Shown piece by piece: positions 10,092-20,986 of a DNA stretch of 64,000 bases; positions within the stretch are counted from its first letter, which is position 1; every line of letters begins with the position of its first letter. The stretch comes from Brachycybe producta (lineage: Eukaryota; Arthropoda; Diplopoda; Playtdesmida; Andrognathidae). The DNA is taken from NCBI GenBank assembly GCA_036925085.1, contig JAUPFP010000026.1, positions 1,421,501 to 1,485,500 on the forward strand. Reading direction: 5' to 3'. Made by a program: the position numbers and the translations under genes. The notes beneath the pieces were generated by a model. That model saw only the letters and a list, made by a program, of their open reading frames with translations. It searched no databases and was not told the DNA's origin.

Positions 10092-10919
10092 TGTAACAAC
10101 CCGACCGGCCGTTACAATGCCCACGGTAAATTTCGCTTAACTTACCGTCGCTTGACCTCCTTGGGACGGGTCGAAGCGCTGACCAGCCCTCCTCTTGTAA
10201 CCGTCCGTGCCACAGGTAGCGCCGGTCGGAGGTCCCTTCCCTCGCCGCAAGTCGACAGACGAAAGACCGCCGAACAGGACGAGGAATCCACGGTAAATCC
10301 CCGATAGATCTTACCGTAGATAAACCGCGCGCGAAGCACCGGCCGACAGGACGTAGAACATGCCGGACAGGACGGTGGCGGTGACGGTGAAAACCCACCG
10401 AAAACCCCGACCCTCCCCGCGGTAACTTCCTCAGTAATATTTAAGTATAAATAAAGACACGAACACAGAGGTGAGTGAAAATAATAAATAATATAATTTA
10501 TTCACACAGAATAAATAACAAAACACTCACTTAAGATGGCTGCAATATCTGCTGGTTAAATAACCAGCAGAGAGCATAGCAAAAGGCAATGATGATTCTC
10601 CTGGCTACTAAAAACCAGGAGAAGAGGTCATAGATCTCTATTCACAACAAAGGAAAAGATGAATGGTGGCCATCTTGGCCACCTGTTGATTGATGAGAGC
10701 AATTACAGAACCACATGCACACAGCATAAGGGTGAACTTTCCACTGCCCAGATATAATGGCCGCCGCCATATATATCACCCCCAGGCTGCTCCACCTGGG
10801 GGAGGACAGGGACCCTTGCTGGCAATTTTGTCGTCTACCTGGCAACCAATTTACAAGTGCCTAGCAGACGACATGGGAATTTAGTTCTGCTCCAAAAGGA
10901 GCAGAACTGGGTCGTCACA
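10092..10919 (-). mobile_element. LTR1 (3' LTR) of element B
   Basis: 828 bp. The plus strand begins TGTAACAACCCGACC and ends GGGTCGTCACA, so both strands read TG...CA. It is nearly identical to LTR2 over the length of LTR2. On the minus strand TATATATGG (about 10770) is a likely TATA box and AATAAA (about 10498-10503) a likely polyadenylation signal. Confidence 0.9.
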
Positions 10920-10999
10920 ATCCTCTCAACTTCCCTGATCCGCCCCGGGATCAGGTCGGCCGAGCCAGCAAGGATTGCGCCCATGACCCCCACTCAGTT

Positions 11000-13847
11000 T
11001 CAGACTGATTTCCTCGGTGGTGGATCCATCGGAGCTACCATCCACTCCAACATCCACCGATGTATCCACCACGAACACATCCGGGTGTTTCTCCACCCGA
11101 GACCGAGATCGAAGTCAGTCCCCCTGAGTATTAACACCTCCTGCTCTCGAAACTCTTCGACGGCAAGTGTGTCAAGCTGCGGACTCTGGCGAAGAGTCCG
11201 ACTTGTCAGAAGGTCTACGAGGGCGGCCGAGGAATCGGACACGCTACCTCGTAGAGGGTGGGTTACAAATTCCCCCACCATTCCTTCCAAGTCGCAGCCA
11301 AGGAGACGCTGGACGTATGGGGCCGCGAGCTGGGCTATACGTACGAGCCCAGCTCCTGTCCCCACCACGTCTAAAACAACAAAGCATCTCCTTACCGGGT
11401 TGACGACCAGCAACACCGGATAGTCCGTACTGCCAAATGCTAGCACATATCGCATGGCAAATGACGGCAACGACGTTGTCCATGGAACTGGGAGTGGCTC
11501 CCCAGACGATACTATCCGTGGAATTGGTACCCCTCCATTCCCGGCTGGTCCTGCCACAGACCAAGACGGTTATTCAGAAAGACCTCTCCTTCTGAATACG
11601 GAGGCTCCGCACCAAAGCGTCGACCCTCGCCCTCGGGCTCGGGAGACTTGGCTCTTTCTTCCGGTCCTAGGGCAGCAAAGACCCCATCATCGGGACCCGG
11701 AGAAAAGGGTGTCCTTCCTACGGAAGGCACGGGACCACGTTTGGCAGAAACGTCATTTTTCCCCGCCGGGCTGCCCCCACCGCTAGGTAACGGTGAGCTG
11801 ACCCGGTGGAAAGTTCCCACCGACCGAACTAATAAGTTCGGTACCGCCACCACCTTCTGGGAGGATGAAGGTATACCGAGAACAACATCTCGCATTGACC
11901 TATCATCCATCCGCGCCGTCTTACTCTGACGGGTATGGTGCAGTTGGCTCCCGGCCGACATAGTCACACCGTGTCGGGACTCCTCCTCCTCCGTCCCGAT
12001 ACTTCCACCACCACCAGTCCCCTGGGACCCACGAGTGGAAGCTTTCGGACCTCCCTTCTTCTCATGACGGGCCTTCTTGCCCTTCTTTTTCTTTTTCTTT
12101 TTTTTCTTCTCATGAGAAGAAGGTTGACCGGGCTGGGAGCTGGACGCACCGAAGCTCACAGACTTACCGGGCCGGTCAGTCTTAGGAAGGTGGTTAGCCC
12201 CCTTCGATTGACCGGACTAACTAGTCGCAGACTTTCCAGCCAAAGCCGTACTAGTCTTTGAACTAGCTCCCGTAGCCGAACCGACGGTCGAGGATGCTTG
12301 TGTCGCCACGAAGCGCCCCTTTCCATCTCGGGGAAGATATCTTTTCTTCTCCGGGGCAAGGGTCGGCTGACCCTTGCCACCAACAGGTTTAACTGCCGCA
12401 CCTTGGTGAGGTGCCTTGGCAGCTTGTATCCTTTGGGCGATACGCCGTTGGCTAGCGGCCGTTGTGGCACTCGGAATAGGAGTGGCACCAACTCCGACGG
12501 GAGGTTCCCATGTTCTGAGCGGATTCCGGGCATCAGCTTCCCGCAGGGGCGGAAACTGAGAGGCCTGGAGCTCAAACTCTCGTCGACGTGCAGCCTTCTT
12601 GTCCCGCAGGACAAGGGCAGCACATCTGGCCGCTTGTGCCTGGTGGTACCGCAAGCGGTCCTCCTGGCTCCACTTTCCTTTGGGAAAGCCGGCTGGACCT
12701 CCACGAGAGGTCTTAGCCTTCTTTCCCACCGGATTACTGGCCAAAGGAGGGGTGAAGGGGCGGGGATGTTTCTGTCCCTGACCACCACCACCACTGGCGT
12801 GAGTGCTCTTCCTTGGAGTGGGAGGAGAAGGCTGATTGGCCTTCTTTTCCGCTCTTCGGTCCCTCTTGGGAGTTGCAGACTGCCAGCTTGAACAGATAGC
12901 CCCCGCTTCGGTTGGACCCGAAACCGGAGGCTGACCAACAGGCCAGGCAGCACCAGCAGCTCCCTCAGGATGAGCTGGTGACACAGGGAGAAGACCCACT
13001 GCCGGCATAAACTTTGCCATGGCAGCCTTCGTCCTCTCCAACTGTGCCTCCCTCTTCGCCAGGGCTTTCATTCTGGCGGTGTACCTAGCAGCTCCGGACT
13101 TTTTCTTGGTTTTTGAACCGTCCTTATGGAACTGCTGGGTAGGGTACTCCCCAACAAAGTAGCGTTTCCCGTCGGACGCCAGGAAACCACCTGACGCCAT
13201 CTGGTACTTTGCGGTTTCGTCCTGCCTTTCCAGGCAGGCCGCTTCCGTCTCCCCAACAGGGTCGACCGGAATTGGACTGCCCTTCCGGGCTGGAGTACCC
13301 TCCTGGGATCCGGTCACAGACCGTTTACCCAGGGAGCCTGATCCTCTCCCTTCAGACTCCGAAGAGAGGATCCGTTGGCCTCGCCACTGTCTGGAGAAGG
13401 GCACCACACCATCTTCCATGGTGTCCATCTCCGCCTCCGTGTCGATGACCAGGGTTCCTTCCAAGAAGCCATCCCTGCTTTCCTCAGCCAGGCTAGCCAA
13501 TTCTAGCCGGCTTTGGTCCGCCGGAGGATCACACTTCGCCAAAGAGGTAGCCGCCAAACCGGTGGCCACCTCTTCGACGGGCGTGCTGGCCTGCACCGGC
13601 TCACCAACAGAGAACCGGAGAACCGAGAACCGGAGAACCCACGGTGGGAGGCGGTGTCAACCGTCCCCAAACAGACCCATAATAGAGGGGTCTGAGGGGA
13701 CGGCTGGGTCACCACAGCATCCTCAACCAATAGCAGACCCAAAGGTCCGCCGTCGGCCAAGTCGGCTATGGCCCGACCCAAAGAATCCGGGAAGCAAGCG
13801 GCATCCGACTCCAACAGCTCCGCATCACCCGGATGCGGATTCCTCAT
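11000..13847 (-). pseudogene. ORF3 of element B, degraded, unknown function
   Basis: Downstream of pol on the same strand lie coding-like frames: 13847-~13620, 13596-12217 (459 codons, Ala/Lys/Arg/Pro-rich), 12159-11512 (starts with a run of lysines) and 11557-11000. The breaks are a stop at 12217-12219 and frame changes near 13620 (beside a short direct repeat GGTTCTCCGG) and near 11530. The long middle part is basic, which fits nucleic-acid binding. The last part has motifs resembling ORF3 of element A: LNNRLGLWQ, GVPIPR, FAMRYVLAFGSTDYP and RLLG. No catalytic motif, zinc knuckle or clear membrane anchor is visible. It could instead be an extra gag-like or accessory protein; I cannot assign a function. 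Confidence 0.55.
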
Positions 13848-13919
13848 CCACTGAGGAAGGAGATACCGCTGCCACCCCCGCCAGTTTCTTCCTTCTCCGC
13901 CGTGGCTACCTGAAAAAGA

Positions 13920-14510
13920 TCAAAAAACACCATCAGAATTTGACCTATTACGGTAGGAAACATTTTCCACGGTCCAAAACCGCGAAAAAATGTTTTCCGG
14001 CCGGGCAGGCACCGCGGTCCACGGCCAAAGCCGTCCCCAACGGTAATCGCTCGGTCGGAACCGGCCAAAAATGTTTTTGGTTGGTCCAAAACCCGTAATT
14101 TCACGTTCGGTACCTTGGGCGGTGATTTCCACGGTACACCACAGTAGGAAATCCTGTTTCCACCGTGCATATCCTGTGACCCACGGTAAAAACCGTCCTT
14201 CATGGGATCCGCACGGTCGGAAACGGCCAAACAAGTGTTTGGACCGTCCAAAACCGGCACCGACAATTCAGGTTCCTTGGGGAGTGGTTTACACGGACCA
14301 CTACCGTGAAAAACCACCTTCCGTCCGTTAGAACACCGTGGTTTACGGTCGAAACCGTTTTCCACGGTGGTTTCACGGACAGAACCGTGTAAAAACACCA
14401 TTTCACCGTCCAAACTCCGTAGAACTTGGTCTCCACCAAGTCCCACGGCATTCGGGCGGCTAAACACCGTGTTCTTTACGTCCCCATCAGCGGTAGCATC
14501 ACCGTCAATA
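13920..14510. repeat. Degenerate ~162-bp tandem repeat between pol and ORF3 of element B
   Basis: CGGTCGGAACCGGCCAAA...GGTCCAAAACC...GGTACCTTGGG (from about 14051) recurs as CGGTCGGAAACGGCCAAA...CCGTCCAAAACCGG...GGTTCCTTGGG (from about 14213), with a third weaker unit upstream. It is dense in ACGGT/ACCGT words. A 372-codon frame on the minus strand (14962-13844) runs through it, and I regard that as a by-product of the repeats. Confidence 0.55.
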
Positions 14511-15076
14511 TTATTACGGTGATGCCTCCACCAAAAGCAATAAAACAATACTGCCAAAGGGCAGGAAAAGAAAATTCCCCTTTGGGGACTTACTTTGTTT
14601 CTCGTAGCATCCAATTGGCCTGCGTTTTTGCTTTTCCGACAGTGAAATACTTTTTTTCTTGTTAAAATAGCGGCAAACGTCCGTCTTCGTTTCAATTTCA
14701 AAACAAGATGGTGTTCAGCCGCTAATTTCACCAACGGAATGGCTAACAGCGGCGGCTTGGCGGCTAAAACCACATTAGCCGCCTCCATTGCTGTTACCAT
14801 AGAGATTCTACCGTCGTCTGCCTCAATAGGAGCAGATACACGGCCTGAATCTCTATGGAAAGACTCAGGAGAGAGATCTTTAGGAGAAATAACATCTGCA
14901 GACTCCTCTTTGAGTTTGCAGTTGGGAATTGTGGATTTCTCCACCCAGTTCCCCCTGGACAACCGCCATCTGTCCGTGACAGACAGGCGGCGCCCAGTCC
15001 AGGGGTCACTGCGCTCCCACTCTTTATTTCCCCAATTCAGGTCATCATCCCATACCAGGGAATGACCTGCTCTCTC

Positions 15077-15537
15077 TCACCAGGACAGGGACTTCCAAAG
15101 TCCCTGCACCACCCTGGTGCCTATTGGAGCTTCAGAGGAAGCTTGCAGAACCTCAAAAGCCCTGGGTTTCCTCGGACGGAGGTAATACCGGGGCTGAGGT
15201 GCTTCCTCTGCCTCAGAGTCAGTTGACTTCACCACCAAGCTAGGCTGGCCAGAAGGTCCTGGAGAGACATCATCCCTCCTCTCCCTTCCAGCTGACCCAG
15301 ACTCAGCACCACTGGACCCTTCAGAGTTCGATGAGGTTTCAGAGCCACAAAGGCCATCTTCCTCACGAACCCCACATATGGTAACGTACGGCTTCAAGTT
15401 ATCCACATGAAACCGGTCCCGCACCTTCCGACCATACCCATCTACGAATTCGATCTCGTAGACCAGGTCGGAAACCTGCTGGACCACCGTACCCATTTCA
15501 GCCTTGTAAGCGAAATTCCACTTCTTGGCTTGACCGA
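15077..15537 (-). pseudogene. Integrase C-terminal part of element B pol (downstream of the insertion)
   Basis: The frame reads GKLGQAKKWNFAYKAEMGTVV, then VYEIEFVDGYGRKVRDRFHVDNLKPYV, the usual end of a gypsy integrase, followed by an acidic/Ser tail. It joins in register with the integrase part at 18332-19487 if the transposon and one copy of its 8-bp duplication are ignored. Confidence 0.85.
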
Positions 15538-15545
15538 GCTTCCCA

Positions 15546-18323
15546 GTAGGGTGGTCCTTTGATATATATGGTAATTTTTAAATTCAAATATTTCATGTTC
15601 TGACCCCCCAGAATTGTTCTCCCAACCAAAAAAATAGTCTACATAAAAGTTTATAAATTTTAATTGATATTTAGAGGTAGCTCAATGAATTCAAAGTTTT
15701 CGTAATAGCGTAATCATTATGTATTCTCCTAAAATTATATACCATTGTTTATCTAGTGTCACTAATATTGAAATAATTAGAATGAACTATTTTGTATACA
15801 TAAGTTACAATTAAAACACAACAATGTAATTTATGCACATTTTATTAACATTGGACCAAACAAGTAATGACTACAAAGTAGCTAATGTAGTCTTTTTGCA
15901 ATCTGGATAACGACTAGAATGTTCTTTCACAACTTGAAGCAAATACTGTTTCTGATCTTCATTTTTTGTTAATATTGGATTGTACTCTTTCATCAATGCC
16001 ACACCTCTTTCAGCATTGTCATTCACAACTTGTAAATGTTTTATGATATCCTTAGCTTGCTTGTAGTCTTCTCGCAGATGCCATATCTTTGGATCATGTT
16101 CTAAGAACCTTTTGGAAATGCCAAGATGGTCAAATAAGTGTATTGAGTTCTTCGATACAAAGTCTTCTATTCTCATATTAACGGAGCCACTGGCACTCAT
16201 TTGGATTCTCTTCAGAGGCTGATCTGCACCTTCCTTTTCATAAAGATATTTTAGCATTGCCTGTTTTGATTTGATTGGCAGACTGTCATCAAAAAATGCC
16301 AATCCAACTAGTTCCTCACTTAAGTACCAAAGATGTCCCTCAAATTTCTTGCAAGTAACATTGGATATTGAAGGATTGATTTTTTTATAATCTCTAAGCT
16401 TTTGCAGAAGCTGTAGATCATTGAAAGCTGCAGTAATGGGAAGTGGGGCAGTGAACCAAGCCTTGATGTAGACATAAACAAGAAAGACACATATGTTGCA
16501 TAGTCCTTTTTCTTCTCTTGCAGCGAGAGTAAACTGGTTACGAAACAGCCACATTTTTAGTGAGTATATTGCTTTGGACATCCATCTTGCATGATGTACA
16601 GCCCCAGGGGCTAAAAATCGCACACCTCGTGGTGGTGTACCTCCCAGAAAGATAATAGCTAATTCTAAACATTCTCTGTAATCATCTCTGATTTTAGTGT
16701 CAGTTTGTTGAAGCTGGTTAGTACAGAATTCAATGACATTGTCTTTTTCATCTTTCATCACAAGCTGTACCGTTTCACTGCTGTCTAAAGACATGTAAGA
16801 TGACTGATCTATTTTAACCCAGAACTGCTTGAATCGCTTGAATATGGTTACATCAGGGCCAGACGAGGTACAACCCATGGCTTCATTAAATGCACTAGCA
16901 AGAACAAGTTCTAAGATATGGTGACGACATGCCAAGTACAGAAGATCCTTCTGCAATTTCTGCTCTAACAGAATACAAGTTCCATTTCTGTGACCTGTGT
17001 TGCTAGATGTGGTATCGAAGCACATAGCTTTCACTTGATCGACAACATCCCATTCTTTAAGTAAATCTGCAACAGCAGTTGCCTGACACTCCCCAGTGCC
17101 TGCCTGCAACTTAGGCACACCTAGAAGCTGGTTAACACCTAAACCTGAAACAATCACAGGAAGGCGATCCACTTTCTCATTTCCTGTTAGATCCAGAAGA
17201 AGTTTGCCATCCCAGTGTACAACGAGTGGTGTAGAAGTGTGGAATTCGTTTTTTAGTCTTAATGCCACTTTTTTACGTATGCTACCTCTCTGTCTTCTTA
17301 TTGATGACCTATTGAGATTAAAATCTTTTATGTTGTGGCCAAGACCCTGAGCTGCTGCTGCCAAGAGAAATGTAGCTTTACGGTCACTCAACTTAGCTCT
17401 ATCCAATGCCGATGCTACTGATGGCGTGACAATGTTTATATGTGCCCTCTTATTTTGTTTAGTTGGTGATTCTGATGTGGATTGCTTCCTTATTGTGACA
17501 TTCTGATTTGGAACTACATTGTATTTGTTTCCACTACTACTAGCTTGATCATCACTGTCACTGCTGAAATCTAAGACATTTCCCACAAACGCTTTTTGTT
17601 GGTTTTCACACTTCTGCTTAAACTCTTCGAATTTTCTTTTCCGTTTGTCAATCCTCAATTCCTTTCCAGCCAAAACTTTGTCAACTTGACCAAAGCATCC
17701 TCGCCGACCTTTTTCTCTCTGTGCAAGTAGAAAATCCTTGTCTTCTTGAATAGTAATCATTGTGAGGGCATCCTTATGAGCAATGTCAAATAAATTATCG
17801 AGGTCATCTTTAAACTGACTCTCATGACTTTGCTGAACAGCACTTTTCCTATTACAATTTTTTTTCAGTTTGACCCACTTCTCATGAAGCTGTTCTGTCT
17901 TCTTAACACAGTCCTGTTCATGTCTTATGGGAATTCGGGCTTTTTCCCAAAATACTGCAGCTTCTTTTACAGCACTACGGGAACTTTCACGGATTGTCTT
18001 TTTTAAGGTTCGGTGGTGATAAAAAAATACACTGAGCACTTGTTTATTAGAGGGTAACTTGGATCCCTTGATAGAGGTCTCTTCTGACCCAATAAGCCAC
18101 AAAGTATTGGTCTTTCTGGTTGCAGTAGCCATAACTATTAATTTTTCACTTTACCTGCAATAATAGAGAAAAATCTTAAAAAAGAAAGAATTTCATATTC
18201 ATTGAGCTACCCCTAAATATTGCTTGACTGTAATATAACTTTGCACAACATAATTTTATACATAGTAGAACAACATGAGAGGGTCAGACAAAGACTTTTA
18301 AAAACTTAAAAAATAAGGACCAC
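15546..18323 (-). mobile_element. hAT-like DNA transposon inserted in element B integrase, 8-bp target duplication
   Basis: The gypsy sequence TGGGAAGC (minus strand) is present on both sides: plus-strand GCTTCCCA at 15538-15545 and again at 18324-18331. The ends share GTGGTCCTT as an inverted repeat; the 15546 side reads GTAGGGTGGTCCTTTG and the 18323 side GTGGTCCTTATT, about 5 bp shorter. A second shared block (TCTGACCC) lies about 35-55 bp inside each end. An 8-bp duplication points to hAT. The element is 2778 bp with one open transposase gene. The insertion is younger than element B. Confidence 0.85.
15871..18132 (-). CDS. hAT-like transposase, open 753-aa frame
   Basis: Single uninterrupted frame within the 2.8-kb transposon, presumably catalysing its cut-and-paste movement. 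The N-terminal ~230 residues are charged (Lys/Glu-rich, QLHEKWVKLKKNC, RIDKRKRKFEEFKQKC). From ~245 the protein looks like an RNase H-fold core: D308 in VVHWDGK, D373 in CFDTTSSNTG, ACRHHILELVL at 401-411 (compare the Cys/His motif of hAT transposases) and E708 in AERGVALMKEYN near the C-terminus. No BED finger with clear spacing is visible. Assignment rests mainly on the 8-bp target duplication and this D...D...CxxH...E layout; similarity to standard hAT proteins is weak, so it may be a divergent lineage. The ATG at 18132 is the first of the frame. Confidence 0.75.
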   Translation of the reverse strand: MATATRKTNTLWLIGSEETSIKGSKLPSNKQVLSVFFYHHRTLKKTIRESSRSAVKEAAVFWEKARIPIRHEQDCVKKTEQLHEKWVKLKKNCNRKSAVQQSHESQFKDDLDNLFDIAHKDALTMITIQEDKDFLLAQREKGRRGCFGQVDKVLAGKELRIDKRKRKFEEFKQKCENQQKAFVGNVLDFSSDSDDQASSSGNKYNVVPNQNVTIRKQSTSESPTKQNKRAHINIVTPSVASALDRAKLSDRKATFLLAAAAQGLGHNIKDFNLNRSSIRRQRGSIRKKVALRLKNEFHTSTPLVVHWDGKLLLDLTGNEKVDRLPVIVSGLGVNQLLGVPKLQAGTGECQATAVADLLKEWDVVDQVKAMCFDTTSSNTGHRNGTCILLEQKLQKDLLYLACRHHILELVLASAFNEAMGCTSSGPDVTIFKRFKQFWVKIDQSSYMSLDSSETVQLVMKDEKDNVIEFCTNQLQQTDTKIRDDYRECLELAIIFLGGTPPRGVRFLAPGAVHHARWMSKAIYSLKMWLFRNQFTLAAREEKGLCNICVFLVYVYIKAWFTAPLPITAAFNDLQLLQKLRDYKKINPSISNVTCKKFEGHLWYLSEELVGLAFFDDSLPIKSKQAMLKYLYEKEGADQPLKRIQMSASGSVNMRIEDFVSKNSIHLFDHLGISKRFLEHDPKIWHLREDYKQAKDIIKHLQVVNDNAERGVALMKEYNPILTKNEDQKQYLLQVVKEHSSRYPDCKKTTLATL

Positions 18324-18331
18324 GCTTCCCA

Positions 18332-19487
18332 GCCATATCCCTTATCCAGACCTTATTTCCAGGCTGGTACCGGGGTGGCTCCACCCGGCCAGCGTCATAC
18401 CGGCTCTTTTGTCTGGCTTGAGCGGCCGCCAAATTTTGACGAGCACGCTCCTCCACGGCTTGCTGGTCAGGCAAGTCGCGGACCGGACCGTTAATAAGGA
18501 GATTATCAATCCCCAACCTAGGCTCACGCACAAACAACAATTGGTAAGGAGACACTTCTGTGCTCTCCTGCACCGCAGTGTTGTAGGCCCACACGGTGGG
18601 CCGCAATTTCTCCCACCAATCACATTGGTCCTTGAGGGGATCAAGGTAACGCTTGATGGTTTCCATCACGGTCTTGTTCGTATGCTCCGTAAGCCCATTA
18701 GCTTGCGGATGGTACGCCGTCGTGAAGTGCTGCGCTATATTATAGCGCTCCCGGAACTTTCGAAAAATCTCGCTACAGAACTGGGATCCACGATCCGAGA
18801 TGAGAGTAGTCGGTGTGCCATACACCGACAGGATCTCATCTTTCAGAAACTTGACAACACAAGCGGCCGTAGCCCTTCGTACTGCCTTTGCCAAGCCGTA
18901 CCGGGTGAAGTAATCCACCATGATCAATACATAGGTGACTCCACCCACGGACGCGGGAAAAGGCCCAACGAAGTCCATTCCCCAGGCATGAACCGGGTAT
19001 TCAGGAACTATGGGTTGCAAGAATCCTTGAGCTCTTGCGAACTGTCGTACTCTCTGACACACTAAGCATGACTTAACATACTCCACCGTGTCACGTTTCA
19101 TACCTAACCAGTAGAAACGAGTACGTAACCGTTGGTAGGTCTTGTACACTCCGAAGTGACCAGCTTCGGAGCTATCGTGCAACTTCCGCAAGCAGAAGGT
19201 TTGACACGACCTCGGCACAACCAACACAGTTCTTGTACGATCCTGAATGGATTTGATGGCATACAACAACTTGTCTGCCACCACGAACTTGAACCTTAAG
19301 TTCGAGTCGGGGTCGGTGGAGAGCTCCCGCTTCACCTTGGAGCACCAACTGTCGTTGGCCTGCTCCATTACCCAATCCACCTCAGACCGGATCCAGTAAA
19401 TGACCTCACCCCACGTCGGCTTCGACGTGATCAGGCAAAGAAGGATCAACAGCTTCATTCACTGGATACCGACTCAAACAGTCAGCA
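18332..19487 (-). pseudogene. Integrase core of element B
   Basis: The zinc-binding region reads HDSSEAGHFG...CLVCQRV. The core residues are D in GMDFVGP, D in LISDRGSQF and E in GLTEHTNKT. All three acidic residues survive. The frame runs into the nested transposon at 18323. Upstream it connects to RNase H, separated by a TAG at about 19487-19489 (KLH, stop, DADCLSR). Confidence 0.85.
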
Positions 19488-20932
19488 TCCTAGTGAAGTT
19501 TCCCCTTCTTGAACTGAATCTTATACCGGTACTCCTGCAACTGCAATTGCCAACGCCCCAACCTGCCTTGCAGGTTTTTGGCAGTCTGCAAATGACAGAG
19601 CGCATGGTGATCTGTTACGATCACAAAGTCCCGGTTAAAGATGTAAGGTCGGAATTTACCCACGGCAAACATGATCGCCAAGCATTCCTGCTCGGTGACA
19701 CTATACCGTGTTTCTGGTCCCTTCATGAGACGGCTAGCGTAGGCCAGAACCCGAGGAGCCTTGTCCTCAGGTAACTTCTGGTATACTACGACACCTAGAC
19801 CGTACCCACTAGCATCGGTGTGAATTAACACCTCACCACGTGGATCATACATGGTGAGCACCGGTGCTTCGGTTAAAAATGCCTTTAACTGCTCAAACGC
19901 TAGACCACACTGCTCCGACCAGTCAAAGGACACATCCTTCCTGGTCAGATCATGCAGTGGTCTTGCGATCTTGGCGAAGTCCTTGATGAACCTACGGTAG
20001 TAGCCGGCCAGTCTAAGAAAACTTCGGACGGCGGTCACTGTTCTAGGGACATTGAACTCTTCGACTGCTCTTACGAGTCCCGGGTCCGGAGCAACTCCCT
20101 CGGCACTGACGATGTGACCGAGATATTTGACCTTGTCAAAACCGAAGAAACATTTCTTCGGCTGGAGTTTCAGCTCCGCCCCTCGTAGCAGCCTCAGGAC
20201 AGTACTCAAGCGTTCGAGAAACTGCTCAAAGGTGATCCCAAAGACGATAATATCGTCTAGGTACACCAAGCAGCTCTCCCACTTGTGTCCCGCCAACAAG
20301 AGGTCTAACGCTCTTTGCATGGTGGCAGGAGCATTGCAGAGTCCGAAAGGCATTTTTCGGAACTCAAACAGACCTTGAGAGCAAATGAATGCTGTCTTCT
20401 CAATGTCTTGCTCCGCCATCCTGACCTGCCAGTAACCACTAGCAAGGTCTAGAGTTGCGAAATACTTCGCTCCAGCAAGTTAATCGAGGGCATCATCGAT
20501 GCGAGGTAAGGGGTACTGATCCGCCTTAGTCTGGGTATTCAGTCGCCGATAGTCCACCCAAAAACGAAAACCACCATCCTTCTTGCGAACAAGCAAGATA
20601 GGGCTCGCGTAAGGACTATGCGAATGTTGGATTACCCCTGCATCCAACATCTTCGCTACCTCTTCTCTCTCGATCGCACGAGCCGTCGGAGCGGTTCTTC
20701 GCAATCCTTCCCGCACCGGAGGTAACCCACCGGTATCAATAGTGTTCGACGAGCGGGGTTTTCCCAGCTCTGTATAATCGAACGCAAAATGATCACGGCA
20801 TTCCAGCAGGAACTCCCGAAGCTGTGCCGCCTCCTCAGGCTTCAGACTAGGTCCAATTTTAAGGCACTCTTCGAGAGTGGGTTTAACTTCCGCATTGAGG
20901 ACTCGGCGACCTTTCTTGGTCGCCCCTCTCAA
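19488..20932 (-). pseudogene. Reverse transcriptase and RNase H of element B, interrupted by stops
   Basis: The frames contain LVRKKDGGFRFWVDYRRLN, PLPRIDDALD (followed by an in-frame TAA at 20480-20482), MPFGLCNAPATMQRA, YLDDIIVFG, HTDASGYGLG, EQECLAIMFAVG and VTDHHALCHL. The catalytic YLDD and the RNase H residues are intact. The TAA and the TAG near 19488 truncate the protein, so this copy needs help to move. Confidence 0.88.
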
Positions 20933-20986
20933 CTTAGGTGGAAGCCCCCCTGGTCGACCATCTCCATGAGTGGGGTCTCCCCCTCT

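Noticed and set aside
11935-12261. Plus-strand ORF with a leucine/phenylalanine-rich stretch looking like a membrane segment
   Set aside because: It is the complement of the lysine run of ORF3 (AAG codons read as CTT/TTC).
12298-14098. Plus-strand ORFs of 197 and 226 aa opposite element B ORF3
   Set aside because: Antisense shadows in GC-rich sequence, with no motif and no start context.
13844-14962. 372-aa minus-strand ORF between pol and ORF3 of element B
   Set aside because: It runs through the degenerate 162-bp repeats, has repeat-like composition and no motif. It might include a piece of the ORF3 upstream region but is not supported as a gene.
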